Source of the DNA: Apostichopus japonicus
Taxonomy: Eukaryota > Echinodermata > Holothuroidea > Aspidochirotida > Stichopodidae
Reading direction: 5' to 3'
Assembly (NCBI RefSeq): GCF_037975245.1
Contig: NC_092572.1
Span: forward strand, 28,443,989 to 28,507,988
DNA length: 64,000 nucleotides
Positions 13,201-28,200 of the stretch are shown one piece after another; the stretch's first letter is position 1, and the number at the start of each line of letters is the position of its first letter. The notes beneath the pieces are model-generated. The model saw nothing but the letters and a program-made list of their open reading frames with translations. It ran no database searches and was not told the DNA's origin. Both the position numbers and the translations under genes were made by a program.

Positions 13201-16200
13201 ATAATAACTTCTATCACATTAGCATGCCAACCACTCAGTTGTATGCATTAAACATGCAATGCAATAGTTCTAATATACTATCATGACCATTTATTAAACA
13301 AGTATGCGTGTTTATTGGAGGACGACAGTTACTTGTTCAAATCACAGCACTCTCATAACACTTTAATGCAATAATTAAATTCACATGTATAATGGTGTAT
13401 GGTAACTTCCACATGCCCCCTAACTTTGCAAGTCATAAGTGGTAACTAAAGTAGTAGCCACTTCCACAATCTCACTTTGAATCCACAAAGCTTAAATTAC
13501 TTTTCACAGTGACCAAAGGAAACATCAATTGCTTACTTTGAGACACAATCGTGGATTATTGCACTCACTTAGCAGAATAATATAGTAATCTTCATCGCAT
13601 ACGCAAAGTTAGGGTGTATTGCTGGTGGTATTTGGTTAAACCATTTAAGAAATCACAGAGTTGAAGGATAGAACTTAACCACTAAGCAAAAACAGCGAGA
13701 TCGTCATCGCCATTATCCTTTAAAAGAACATTAATGGCCTTACTAACACAAATTTACCATTAACCATCATAATTTGGTCACATAGATGTAAGAAAACAAA
13801 CCAACAAATAAATAAAATAAGGTACTGGAGGTAGCCCTACTGATAAACACCTTACATTATTATATTACAAAACGATTAGCTCAAAGTTCATTTTGATGAT
13901 AGCAATTATTACATATAACTCACCTGTCTTTGACCTGGCAAGTCGATGTAGTATCCAAGTTCCATTTGCATATTTTTAGAAATCAAACCCTTGCTACAAG
14001 CAGCATAGACCTGGATCCTCTTATACAAAACATCTTTATCATCAATCCGACATGTCTCCCATGAAAAGCTTTCAACCCAGATTACGCAGTTTGTTTCATT
14101 CAGTTGATACAAAGCGTGTTGTTTTGGTCTCCACATTGGCTGAGCCCCTACCAAAGTAAAACAACTGCTAAATCAGAAGGTTGGTACAATTATTTTGTTT
14201 CTGTTTTCTCTTCAATCAAACACTTTCCAAGATGCAATATAACACAAGGTTAAGCTTTCCTAATGAAGTATTAACACAGCCAAATGGTAAGATGGGAATC
14301 ACTGCAACATTCTCATTTGCTTTGAAGGCATTTACACTGTAACATTCATGGTGTCATAACTGTTGTATTCTGATTAGCCCTGAAAGGGATCAGCATTGAT
14401 AAAGTGAACAGATCACTGACGTACCCACTAGCTTAAGAAGGTGGCATGACAACAAGTACATTTGCTGTGATCACCTCTCTATGCAGGTTCGTATCCAGGG
14501 GGGGGTTGGGGGCGCGTGCCCCCCGGGTAAGAAAAAGAGAAGAGAAAAAAGAGAAGAAAAATGAGGGGAAAAAAGAGGAGGAGGAGAGGAAGGGAAAAGA
14601 AAAAGAAGAAAGAGAGAAAAAGGAGAAAAAGAGGGAGTAAAAGCAAAACGCGAAGACACCGGGAAGATAAAGAAGAACAGTGACATCATTACAGCGCTGA
14701 AGGGTAGCCAGTGACGGATCAATGATTTCGTAAAAGTGTGACTCACCCTACCCCTTACACCGACAACTCCATTTTTTGACGTTTCCATTTTCCTCTCTCA
14801 CTAATGATCTATATATATACTATATATGGTCTATCATAACGCGTGTGTAGAATTGTGCTATGAAACCAACTGAAGCTGGTCTCGAACTCGACCGTGTCGT
14901 CGGGGAACATGACGCATTTTGGGATGGGGGCGACCGCCTGCCCCCCCCCCATTCAGCATTTTTTTAAATGATATCGCTAAGTAATTTCAAAATAGAAAGT
15001 GCTTAGAGGCAACTTACAAGGCCTGGGAAGTGTCATTTCCAGCAATCTGGGAGACATTTTCGGCCAAAATTTGCTTGTACGCTTCGCGCCAACCTATGGT
15101 GGCGCTACGCTTAGATAATTTGCCTACAGGCTTTCGCCCCTCCCAAATTCCTCGCTACGCGCCTGTTCGAATTTGTAACGCAAACAGCAGATATCACATC
15201 ATATCAGTGAGCATGAAAATGGCGTTCCAGGATGAAAAGCCTCAAAACTGTCCGACTTGCCTGAAAAAATAACCAAAAATTTTCGCGCACGTTCAACGTG
15301 TTCATGTCAATATCATATAAGCAAGCATCGGTTATTACATTGCATGCCATCATGTACCGTACGGTCCGTTAAAATTGCGCAGTATACCGCCGGATGCTAA
15401 TGTAAACAACGACATGTCTCATGTAGATGTATAAAAAGCATGGATGTCCAATTATGTCAAAACTCTCTTTTAAATTAGTAATGGCGAATTAGCGCCTGCA
15501 CCCCCGCCGCGCAGTGGCGGAGCGTCCATATGGTCAGGGGGGCGGATGCCCCCTGACAGACTCAAATGGACTGCTGGCGCCTTTTTTAGCTCTTTACCAC
15601 TTTTTACTTATTCTAGATTATTGACTTTTTATTGCGCTCTCATCTACTTATTGACATTTGTCACATTTTGTTGGTGTAATTTGGCGATGACACCTTATTC
15701 TTCGTTTATCTGCAAATTAGCCAGGCCCGGAAAGGGTCATTTCCGGCGATCTAGGGAGTATCTTTACTCAAAAATTTTCTGTACGCTATGCGCCAACCAG
15801 TGGTGGCGCTCAGCTTAGATAGTGTCGAAAGCGCCCCTTCAGACCATTCTCGCCACTCCTGACCAATACCCCTAGCTCCGCCACTGCCGCCGCGCCCCCT
15901 ACATCTGTGTGTAGTGTTCGGTTTCGGAAATATCTGCTTTTTTTTCATTTCCTTCAACCAAGTTTTATAATAGCCGTTATAACAGGTTTTAATATTTGTA
16001 CACCAATAAATTAACTGTGTCTGAATTTTCGAAAATTTCTGACCAACATTCTACATCACACTTCCCTCTACTCGTGCAATTTTGACCGGTCTGTTAGGGG
16101 TTGAAGGAAGTTTTTTCTATATTGGTTGTCCATAGATGAAAGTTTGTACAACATTTTGGGATTGTTTTGAAGTGAGTTTACGAGAAATGTGAATTTTCAA

Positions 16201-19200
16201 ATTCTGAACAAATATGGGGCTTAAAACCTTGAAAAGTGGGGCTGACGGGTATTGTGGGCCGCGACGTAGAATCACCTACAAAAGCAAAGACCCACAGGAG
16301 ATGCGATCAGGCCGAACATGATGTGTGCCGGGTTGACAATCTTCAAAAAGGTTATGGATGGAAAAAAAAAAAACTATTAGGAAATACTTGGTTCTCAGGC
16401 AAAAAGTGTACATCTGGTTGGTCATTTCAAACCCGAGAAGTGCCATTTCCGGTGATCCAGGGGGTTTCAAAACAAGAAATGTAATTCGCGCCCCCCGGGT
16501 TTGAAAATCCTGGATACGCGCCTGCTATGTACCAATGATACTGGCTATGAAGACTATTATATATATAAATAAGGCTTTGAATAATAACAAAGACAACTAA
16601 TTTCAATCAATGACAGGTGAGCACCAAACACACCTTGGTGAAAATTGCTACATACTGTTAAACGGCACAAATGCACACGTGGGTTGTGATTTTCTGCTTT
16701 TTAAGTTACCCTAAACATAAGATAAGATGTACCTCGATCATGGTGACTGCTGAAAACCAGAGCTTTGCATTCAACAGGGTTCTTCAACTTGAGACAGTGA
16801 GGCAGGGTGAGCTTTGCACGATGATGCAACTTTAAGTTATCTGGAAGCAGTTCCACTACCACTGTTGTGTTACTGGTAAATGATGATTTAGACTCTTCTT
16901 GGATATAGTTTGAAATGATTTTCATCTCGATCAAGCACTTTCCGTCAATAGCACCAGGAGGAATATCAAGTCTAACACCAGTCCCTGGTATCTCTAGAAT
17001 TCTACCTTCTTTGTCAACCACGGCTTGTACACTAAGAGCCGTTTCCACATAAGAATCTTATGATTATAATGCAAAGAGAGAAATACGTTATGTAAACAAC
17101 TGGCATATCAGGACATAAAAATCCTCAACTCAATCAATGCTTAGTTTATAGCTAATACACCTGTCAGTGCTCTCGCATAGTACAATCCCTCATTGGAGTC
17201 AAAGAACACTGTGATCTTAATTCTGTTTGCTGTTCCTAGCTCCATGTCCTTTGCTCCGTGGTCCATTGCTCAAGGTCAGTACTATTTGACCTTGCTTAGC
17301 AACAATATGTTTCCTGTGAGCTGCTCCATATCCTATATTGGAAGCAGTTACTTCAAAACGCAAATGTGATAAACATGTGTGTTTAGCTTTAGGGTTTTCA
17401 GTCATCATGTACAGGAGAGATTCGCATTATCTAAGTGCAAGACTTCAGATATTGTATTTTCAGTTATCACCCTGCATCAGATACTGAAATACTTGGTCAT
17501 TCCGACAACATCGTATAATATCTGTGAAATTGTGAAAAATACCATTTAAATAAAATACAATGCTTCATGTAAGCAGTCTCAGTTCCTGTCTCTGTGAATC
17601 TCAATCAACTGATACAGCTAAAACATTCTCATCTCATAAAGACCTCTACTTAGATCATGATACCAATGTACACATTCCCAACATATCTTAAAACTAGGCA
17701 GATAGCTGTGTATAAATGTTTGATATTGATTTCAGGATTCTAGGACACGATGAGTTCATTCACTATACTGTCTTATCAGTAAAGGTTTAGTATGATTAAC
17801 ATTTCACATGTACTCTTCATATCCTTGTACAACGGTTTGAAAATCGTTAAGCTGACCAACATTCACGGCAAATTCTTGATATATTTCATTTCTACTGTAG
17901 GAATGTCCCTATTGATAGTTACTACTTTTAAGTAGTAGCTTGTGAGACACCCTTCAAAGATGGACACATAACTGTATAATAATAGTGAGACCAATGAATA
18001 TCTCAGAATACTGCCAAATATCTCATTTGCATATAAATGTTTACATGATTGTTGTTGCAATGAACATGATAATCTCACACCTCTTTCAATGCATTGTTAT
18101 TGGAAGTCATGTATATGTATAAGGAGAACTAAATTGATATTTATTTTGTTTCAAACATATCAACGTTATACAACATAGTCAGAAAATTAAAGGTATGCAT
18201 GACATAACACGGGTTGTAGGCTGAATCATAATAATGCTCCTTTCAAGGGGAATAACCTGCATATGGATTTGATATGTTTTCATACAGTTGTAACATCGTG
18301 TTATAAGAAGTAATCATAAGGCTCCTTTACAACCTAATGTTCTTTACAGCTGCTTGCTAAATGACAATCTGACGATTGCTATACTTCTTATACTTCCATG
18401 GAAAATTGTTTCTAGACTTACATAAGTTTTTTGCAGCATAGGTAAGTTTTTATAAGTAACGTTAATTGTTATTTCTATAAATGTTAATATCCTTTTCATA
18501 TTGTATTTGGATATGGAATTTACATATGTATATTGTAAATACAAACCATGAAAAACATAATCTCTCTTACTGATCTCATGTTTTGTTGTCTTTGACTTAC
18601 CTGAAGTTGTACCACATTGTTCCCTGTTAAGAAGATAATCGGACAGGTCCTTTCGATTAGTTGCTATTAGAGCGTCTCTCAGTGTTTTGTTTGTTGCTTT
18701 CATCCCACGTTTCCGTTTCCATAGTAGCAACATGTGGAACACCACTTCTTGTTGTCCCTTTCTTCTGTTATCTGCCTCTATGTTTTCAAGCTCTGTCTCA
18801 GCAAGCTTCAGATTTCTTCCCACATCTCGCCATTCTTTGAACAAATTTCCTGACAAGTCCTTGAAATAACCAGAAACCAAAAATGTTTCATCGTTCTGAT
18901 GCTATTTCACTATGCCAATTGAAATTGAGCTAATCCATATTAGAACCTCAGTAGACGGTCAAAAACTAGAACACTAATGAGGAAATGCTCATATCAAATA
19001 CTTTTAAATAAGGTGAGTTGTGTACTTGACAGTTTAAGGGGCTAATGTAATGGTATAATTCTGCCCCACCCATTCATTAATATGCTTGACTAAAGCTATC
19101 ATTATCCATGGACACAGCAGCAATTTTGTGCGAAAAGTGTGACTTTGACACAAATAGACACAGAATAGACAGAGTTGCCGCATATTTGTCACGCAGGTGT

Positions 19201-22200
19201 TTACTGGAAAAAGATTGGAAACTCAGAAGAAGGGTTGACACAGGAATCTGTAAGGATGCAGAAGTTCTAGCAGAGTCTCAATACTACCGATGTGTTTGTA
19301 GTTTATATTGTTTTAGAGTTAGATTTCAGTTAAGACAGGTATTTCAGGTGGAAGTTATATAATGCATCTTGATTGACAGACGTTTTCCACACATAGCATA
19401 TGTTGCAAAATTAATTACAAATACCCCAGATTCAGGTGGGGACAAACTTGGGAAGTCATTATATAATTAAAGCTTATCCCAACAAACCGAACTAAGTTCC
19501 TCGCATAACTGTGAAACATGCTATGATTCCATTATTGTGTTATATGTTTTGTGGGACAACAAACTAAAGCAACTTTCTTCTTTTCAAGAGTACAACCCAA
19601 GCTGTCTAGACCGTTGCAGTCCCATGGTAAAATGAAGCCTTTAATGCCAGGTACAGAATATATCAGTCATTTACAAGCTACAAATACCCTGTCACATTAG
19701 CACAGTCTGATACATTATTGTTCAGTTAAGTATGTCAGTGGCTCCTGCAGCACTGCATGTGGTAATTGATAATACGTCAGATGCACAACGGCCTTCTTTA
19801 CACCTTCAATACTATGCTAAGATCAGCAACCATGTAACGTAGGTACTGCAAGACTGTGGTTGACATTTTGGTGTAACCTTATGTGAGTGTTTCAGACATC
19901 AAAATATGGCAAAATACCTCAAATTGGTTTCTGAAATGATTTTTGGCTACAAAAATGAATAGCTTTTTCAAACAACTTCATGTACTATCTACTGATAGAC
20001 TTTCAACAGAGTTTTCCAATCTGGTAGCAGAAGCACAAAAATATGTTGCCAGCTAAGCATCACAATATTTCAAGTATTGAGATAAAAAGTAACAAAAAAT
20101 CCCCTCTATCATTTGCATAATTGACTTCATTCTAACAATTTAATATTAAACACAAACACATAAACACTTACGATACAAACATGCCAAATATGAAAGATAA
20201 CAAACATGTACGCGGCAATGTAATATGTTTACAATATGCCTCACCTACTAATTAATATGCATGATATTACTTCTTAAACCAATAGGAGGCATATAGGGCA
20301 ACTAGACATGTATACTTTTTGATAATGTGCGGGATGTTTTCATTGTTAAATTGGGAACAACACAGTAATGTGTAAATGTCGGTCTGTTATCACGTAGTGA
20401 AAAATCAGTCACGACTCTGTCAATTTAGGGACCAGGCTGTATCAGTTAGAAATCACAGATTTAGAGAGGTATTGGTCAAAAGTCATGAATCACACTTGGA
20501 GTTCTCACTCAATAATACTTACCTGCAAAGTTTCATTTGTTACTTCTTCGCTATATATTGTCGTTGCTTCAGCTCCTGCTGGGTTTCCTTCGACTTCTCC
20601 GCTAATTGCTTGATGAGATGGCAAGGAAGGATCCTGTGAGAAAGAAATGGAAAGGAGATAGTTGAGAATTACAGGGGCGTATCCAGGATTTTCTAACCCG
20701 GGGGGCGCGTATTACTATCTAAGCGGAGCGCCACCATCGGTTGGCGTGCAGCGTACAAGAAATTTTTTTGTTTTGATAACACCCAGATCACCGGAAATGG
20801 CACTTCTCAGGCTTGAAAACGACCAACCAGATGTACACTTTTTGCCTGAGAACCAAGTATTTCCCAATAGTTTTTTCCATCCATAACCTTTTTGCAGATT
20901 GTCACCAGTCACAAATCATGTACGAACTCATCGCATGTTCTGTGGATCATTGCTTTTGTAGGTGATTCTTTGTCGCGGCCCACAATATCCGTCAGCCCCA
21001 CTTTTCAAGGTTTTAAGCCCATTATTCGTTCAGAATTTGAAAATTCACATTTCTCGTAAATAAACTCACATCAAAACATACCCATAATGTTGTACAAAAT
21101 TTCATCTATGGACAACCAATATAGGAAAACCTCCTTCAACCCCTAACAGACCAGTCAAAATTGCAAGAGTAGAGGGAAGTGTGATGAAGAATGTTGGTCA
21201 GAAATTTCGAAAATTCAGACACAGTTAATTTATTGGTGTACAAATATTAAAACTCTTCTAAAGGCTATTATAAAACTTGGTTGAAGGAAAAAAATAGCAT
21301 ATATTTCCAAAATCGAACACTATGCACATAGGCGTAGGAGGCAGGGGGGGGGGGGTGCAGCCCCTAATTCGCCATTACTAGTGTAAAAATTTTTTTTGAC
21401 ATAATTGGACCTTCATGCTTTTCTCCATCTACATAAGACATTTCGTTGTTTACATTAGCATCTTGCAGTATGCTGCGCAACTTTCACGGACCGTACGGTA
21501 CACGATGGCATGAGATGTAATAACCGATGCTTGCTTATATGCTATTGAATTTCACATGAGGAAAATTTTTGGTTATTTTTTTCGGGCAAGTGGACAGTTT
21601 TGAGGCTTTTCATCCTGGAACGCCATTTTCATGCTCACTGATATGATGTGATATCTGCTGTTTGCTTTACAAATTCGAACAGGCGCGTAACGAGGAATTT
21701 GCCACTGAGGGAGGGGCGAAGCCTGTAGGCTAATTTTCTAAGCGTAGCGCCACCATAAGTTGGCGCGTAGCGTACAAGCAAATTTTGGCCGAAAATGCCT
21801 CCCAGATCGCTGGAAATGAGACTTCCCAGGCCTTTTAAGTTGCATCTAAGCACTTTCTATTTTGAAATTACTAGCGATACCATAAAAAAAAAATATGCTG
21901 AAGGGGGGGGGGGCGGTCGCCCCCTTCCCGAAATGCGTCATGTTCCCCGACGACACGGTCGAGTTCGAGACCAGCTACAGTTGGTTTCATAGCACAATTC
22001 TACAATTGTTTAAGGCGTATACACACACACAGGCGTTATGAAGGAGCATATATAGTATTTATATAGATCATGAGTGATGAGAGAGGGAAAATGGAAACGA
22101 CAAAAATGGAGTAGTCGGTGTAAGGGGTAGGGTGAGGCACACGCCCCTTCTGAAATCATTGATCAGTCACTGGCTACCCTGTGTATATAATAGGGATCAG

Positions 22201-25200
22201 CGCTGTAATGATGTCACTGTTCCTCTTTCTCTTCCCGGTGTCTTGGCTTTTTTTCGTTTACTTCCTCCTTTTCTCCTTTTTCTCTCGTCTTTTCTTTTCT
22301 TTTCCCTTCCTTCCTCTCCTCCTCTTTTTTCCCCTTTTTTTTTTCCTTTTTTCTTCTTTTTTTTTCCTCTCTTCTTTTTCTTACCCGGGGGCGCGTGCCC
22401 CCAACGCCCCCCCTGGATACGCGCCTGAATTAAACACTGTTTGTTATAAATAATGAGACCACAATCATCTTGATGATGCTTGCACTTATTTCTATTTCAC
22501 CTGCAGAGTGTACTGGTCCGCAACTGAAATATAGCTTACAAAGACAAGGCTTATGTGTCTAGTAACGGCATATGTGTGAATAAAAGTTCCTGAGTTTCAA
22601 TGAACATGAGTTTCAGTGAAATGTTAAATATTTTTCAGACATCATTATTCTGATATATGATGTGAATATTATTTTTGTATCACTAACTGTATCACGTATT
22701 CATAGTGTGGTAAGCCATAGATGTAAATATTCATGAACTTGTACACACCATAATGAAGATCTATTGACTTGTGTGGCAACAAATAAAGGAAGGTACCAGG
22801 AATCAGTTATCATGTTGACAAAGCCTATGAAGTGACATAGTATAAAAACATATTTATGCATGAATATTAGTGAGGTTTATGATATCATAAAATCTATATA
22901 CTTAAATTTAATTATCCAAGTACATGTATAATGCAAATTAGACATACTATTTCAGAGGTATCTGATAAAGAATTTGATGTTCACTGGTTGATATTCATTA
23001 TATGCACACACAAACAACACGGTTGATTGTATGAATGAAGTGTGACACCAAATATGCCAAGAAGGAAACCAAGGAACATTTGGTTCATGTCTTGTATTTG
23101 AAAGCCATTTCTAGCAATTTGATGAATATAAATGACTTAGAGTTGGATACGTCATAAAAATGTGCTTATTAGGCAGCAACATCACCATACCAGTGTGAAC
23201 CAAATGTTACGTTTAGCCCCACACACTCTTAAATATTCATGAGATGAGAACCAAGAACAATAGGGTGTATTTATTCACTAGGGATCATCTATCTTCCATG
23301 AATCATATTGATTCTACTTGTGGTTGTTGAGATATCATGTTTACAAGCTGCTTTTGACAATTTCCCATTAAGCCTCAACCACCATGAATATTAACAAGGT
23401 GAAAAGTGTTGTTGAAAGAACAGGTACATACTCTGCACTTACATCACCATACCAAGTATAAACTTAATGGGACATACGGTTGCATTCACGTATATCTTAT
23501 ATGCAAGTTCCCACACGCTTTTATCATGATTACTAGCATTTCATACTTTTCAAGCTTACAGGAGAAAGAAGGTTTAACATTAGTTAGGTGAGATTATTTT
23601 AATCGTGTCCTTAAATATTACTACTGTTAAAGATATTTTTTCGTCGACTGCTTAAAAGATTCAAAATTATCTTCATGCACTCAGTGTCGACAACAAGGGG
23701 GGCATTGTTCTCCCCCCCTTCTTATGATACTTCCCCCACTTATGATAATTGCCCCCCCCCCCCCATTTGACCTCCAAGTCAGCTATAAACAAAAATGTAT
23801 TTCTCTTCTACCCAATTTTTATTCTTTGGGTAATATTAGGCAGGGTCTTTGCCCCCTGGACCCCACAGGGCCTTGAAATATATTCCAATGGAATTGCAAT
23901 GTCTGGAATGTATTTCTGTTCTTAAGTTAAAATAGCAACAAAAACGGTCTGAAAGCTTTTCAGCGTCTGGTCTTGAAACACCCATAATAAAGCTTAAATT
24001 CCACTTTCCAACAACTTCTGGGTGTTTCTCCAACTGCCCCCCCCCCCACCCATCAGGGCTTTGAAATGCATTCCATAGAAATTGACTTCTCTCTCACATA
24101 TATTTTGTGCTTTTAAGTTGCTGTTAAAAAGTAACTCAGCTAGTCACTGCAGTCAATATGCAAAAATTCAAGTTGGTCTCTAGATCAATCAACATTCCTC
24201 AATAAAAATGATGAATGTATGACCTCTCATATGCCACAAATCTTTTCCACAATATTTAACTTAATGCAAAATAGAAATTATCATAAAATAAAATTTAGTT
24301 CACTGATGTAGCTGCGGTAGAGGTTAGGACATATTCTCAAGCCCCTTAAATTTTCCTGTGATGTGCACTTTACACAGGTCCTCTTTTACACTTCAAAATT
24401 CTCTCCAACCTTTGTTGCCTCCCACACCCCACTTGTCCCTCTACTTTGTGATTTCTGGTGCAGCCTCTGCATGCACTGTATATAGACATTTAAGAAAATT
24501 CCATTCACTTAATAATTCAACTTCTCAGTATAATATCAGCACGACTTATTATTAATATAAATGATTTATGTAAGGTCATGATATTATGAAACAAACAACA
24601 TGTATATCTTCAAATATTTGTCTATTCATACTATAAATACAATGAACTCATCATCTGGAACTTAAGTTAGTCTCCATAATCATTGAAGGCCTCAATACAT
24701 AGTCAATAATAAACAGTTGAATAGTACAATAACAGTTATTCCAGATTTATGAAATACCTTGCACATAGACCTGTGGTCAATCCTATAATATATAAGACGA
24801 ATGAGTGCCAAATTTCAAAAGGGTGTGCCTCTCAGTAGAACAAAGTTTGCTGCAATTGCAATACACATACATAATAGTTGTAACAATTACATATGTGCTT
24901 CAAACAAAATGGAAGTGGATTCATGATGGCACAGTGGAATGTCTTTCCAACTTTCATTTGATTTCACCAATGTGCAATCTACTGCACTGTCAAAGACTAA
25001 GCTAATATGCTGTGTACAATTGCTAATACAATTAAGCTGAACATGCCATTAGCAATCTTGTCACACAAAAGTATCTCATTGGTATCAGTTATCATAAGGT
25101 AACATAGCAGTCATTTTTCAGCCTAATCCCTTTTCTTGTCACCTTATAGACTCATAATTACTTAGTTGACTTTTATTAATTTAAATTCCTAACGTTTTTC

Positions 25201-28200
25201 TTTATTGTAGTTCACTGCATAGTTGATATGCTGCATCCATTTTAATCTTCAGTAATCCTTGCACCTCCTACGTCGTTTTATTATCACTGCCTATTGTACT
25301 AATTGTACACCATTCATTGTCCAGTGTCCCAAACAGCTTGATAAATCTGTGAGTATGTGAAAATGTCTGTTTGATCTGTTTTCCTCCCTTTTCCTTTATG
25401 TCTGTGTTTGAAGATCCTTCAGATGCTCTAAGTTTGATGTACTTATTACTTTAGAAATTATAAGATAAATTAAATCTACATGGTCCACTTCTTATGTGTG
25501 ATGGTACTTAAGAAGATACTTTTGATATGTATGTATGATCTGAACAATCCACAAATTCCCAACAGGTCTTATTACATTGTAGAACATTTCAAAAGTGAGC
25601 CATGATTCTTAACTTACATTTCCTTTGCTTGGAACATCGTTGAATTTGTCTTCTTGTTGTTCCACTGCATTATTTGTTTCGTCTTTTGTTGATGGAGAAA
25701 AGTGACATAAACATTTATATGAATTAACCACAAAAACAGTTATGGAAGACATTATATCATCAATTGTACCAATCTTTCATGCAATATATAAAACATCATA
25801 AGCCAGTCCAACGACAAAAAAGTCTCAAAGACTAGTTTTGTCCTTACGTTTTCAAAAGTTGACTGAACCTTTAACAAGTATACTTTAAGACCAGCCTCCA
25901 TAGTTTGTTCCAAGGCTGGTCAATAAGGACACAGGTATATTATTGTGAAGTGAGTAAAAATAAATGAAAGGACAGGGCTTGTAGGACCATCAGGGCAAAG
26001 AACGTCATCAAAACTGAGGACAAAGAACCCTAATTTATCAGCAGCATTCCAACCAGGACTATGTATGCCTGCTTCAATTGTGGTTACTGATTATTGCATG
26101 TACTTCAGCAATTGTTCTAGAGTTACAGCGATTGTTTTGACAATAACAAAAAAACCTTGTTAATTACACATTTCAAGTTTTAAATGATTGTTCCTATTAA
26201 TATCAGAAAACTCACCAGAGATTGGTTTCAGTGATGGTGATGTTGCTGACATTCTCCCTGGTAATATAAAGTCCATCTAAATGAAAATTTCATTCAGACA
26301 AGAGAAGACAAAAATAAATATTGTGGAAAATCATACAAACCTGAATGAAACTATATCATGAACCAGAAATCCCAGAAAATTTGCAATGCATTGTTGTATA
26401 TATTTTTTCATTTAAAGAGTTTGCTGATGTACGTCAACTCAATAAAATTTAATCAGAATTAGAAGATCACAAAATACAAGCTCCATTTGCCATGACATCA
26501 ACATATTTGTATAATTACATATCACCAAGGATCTTACAATATACAACAAAATGACCCAAATCCAGACCAAACAGCTTTCTGATGTTGGCTAAAAAAGTCA
26601 GATGGATGTTTTATATAATAAGGGATATTTTCCTGTTGAGCTTTAGAATAAATTAGATCCATCATTAGCCCTTTAAGAACTGTCACTAAGGAAGGAAGCT
26701 CATGGCATTATATTATTGATTGTGAAATATTTTGATAGTTTACAACTTTCCTTTAAAAAATACTTCTATCATATATCGCAAATGATTAGGTAAAATACTG
26801 CAGACAGCAAAGATATCATGTGTGACAAGACATAGGTTGTGAAAGTCCCCCAATACAAGAGCATCAATTCTCTGATACATATTTCATCTTCTGACTACTC
26901 TATACAGTGTTCCAAATTATTTGAGACCTATGTACAATATTGTACCTCATCACAAAATGAGTGGCAACCAAGAAGTCACTATAAAGGAGTATGAACATAC
27001 TATGTATGACTCTCATCGATGGTGAATTTCATGAGTAAAATTTGTACACAGTTTTCAAATTTTGACTATTGCTGACATTTACATATGATCCCTGCCAAAA
27101 CTACTACAAGGATAGTATTCATGAAGGGGTACATACCTACTGTACCAAGTATGAGATTCACTTACACTGTTAATTACTGTATATTGGCCAATGGTGACCT
27201 TAAATTTTCTTTACCTAATTTTATAACAAACAGCCAAGAATTCACTACGAACATCTACAAACCAAGCATGATATTCAGCAATGCTATAACTATTAAGTAA
27301 GGTTGGTTTGAAATTTTGAATGTTTCAGTTCTTCATTGACATTTGATCTCCACTACAACATACTAAAATATAGGATATAGGAATATAGGATGACCTCTGA
27401 CCACCACAATAATGAAAACAGCCAACAACGTTCTCAGAGAAGTCTTCATGCAACGCCTTCAATTCCATGATGGTTAATTATGTTTTAGCAGGCATATCTC
27501 ATACACACACACACACAAGAAACACATATACTTGTTTGCATTTGGTTAAGGAATAAACCAGAAAGCCAAGAGGCTTAGATATTCCATGCCACATTTACAG
27601 TGTATCAGAACATTTACTGACTCCCGTGCACAGGCAGTTTTATACTTAATAGGCTGGATCCAAATACCAAGTGTGAAGTTCATCCTAGTTTTACTTTTGA
27701 AGCTAATATTGTCACCATGAGTGACATTTAAGTATTCAATATGGTTGAGCCACATACCACGTGTAAAGTTCGTCAAAGCTAACCTTTGACTTCTGGAGTT
27801 ATCAAAATGACAATAATTTGAAATTTGACATCTACTGACCCCAATGAAAATTTCCAAATAACTAAAGCAACCAAGAACTTACTGAGGGACACCCACATAC
27901 CAACGATGTGATTCGTCAGGCCCGATTAATTGAGTCTGCTTGTTTATATCGACAGATTTTGCCTCCTGTTGACCTAACTTGACCTTTGACCTCTACCAAA
28001 GCTGCTTTATGGAGCACCTAACACCTTAGAATTACATTTATCAATGCTATTGATGTCCAGTAAGTTTGTTTACAATGTTTCCATTTTTTGTCCTAAGGTA
28101 AACTCAAATGAAATTTGACATTGCAAATACAGTAAATCAGTCAAGAGCTTTGTAACGGTTATCAACATACAGAGTTTGAAGTTTGTGGACCACACGCTTG

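Noticed and set aside
12801-14147. Donor at CCAG|GTCAAA inside exon 14 as the true exon end
   Set aside because: It was considered to fix an apparent phase clash, but extending exon 15 to the acceptor at 12939 gives phase 0 with the stronger GACAG|GTGAGT donor.
14446-14640. Lys/Glu-rich plus-strand frame
   Set aside because: It is the AG-rich tract of the TIR element. The reverse copy at 22132-22453 gives a Phe/Leu/Ser-rich frame of the same origin.
17217-17408. Minus frame between DD1 and ZU5 exons
   Set aside because: No domain, no fitting splice borders, and the flanking exons already join in phase without it.
19108-19362. Plus frame with several Cys
   Set aside because: No zinc-binding spacing, no splice signals, and it lies in an intron of the minus-strand gene.
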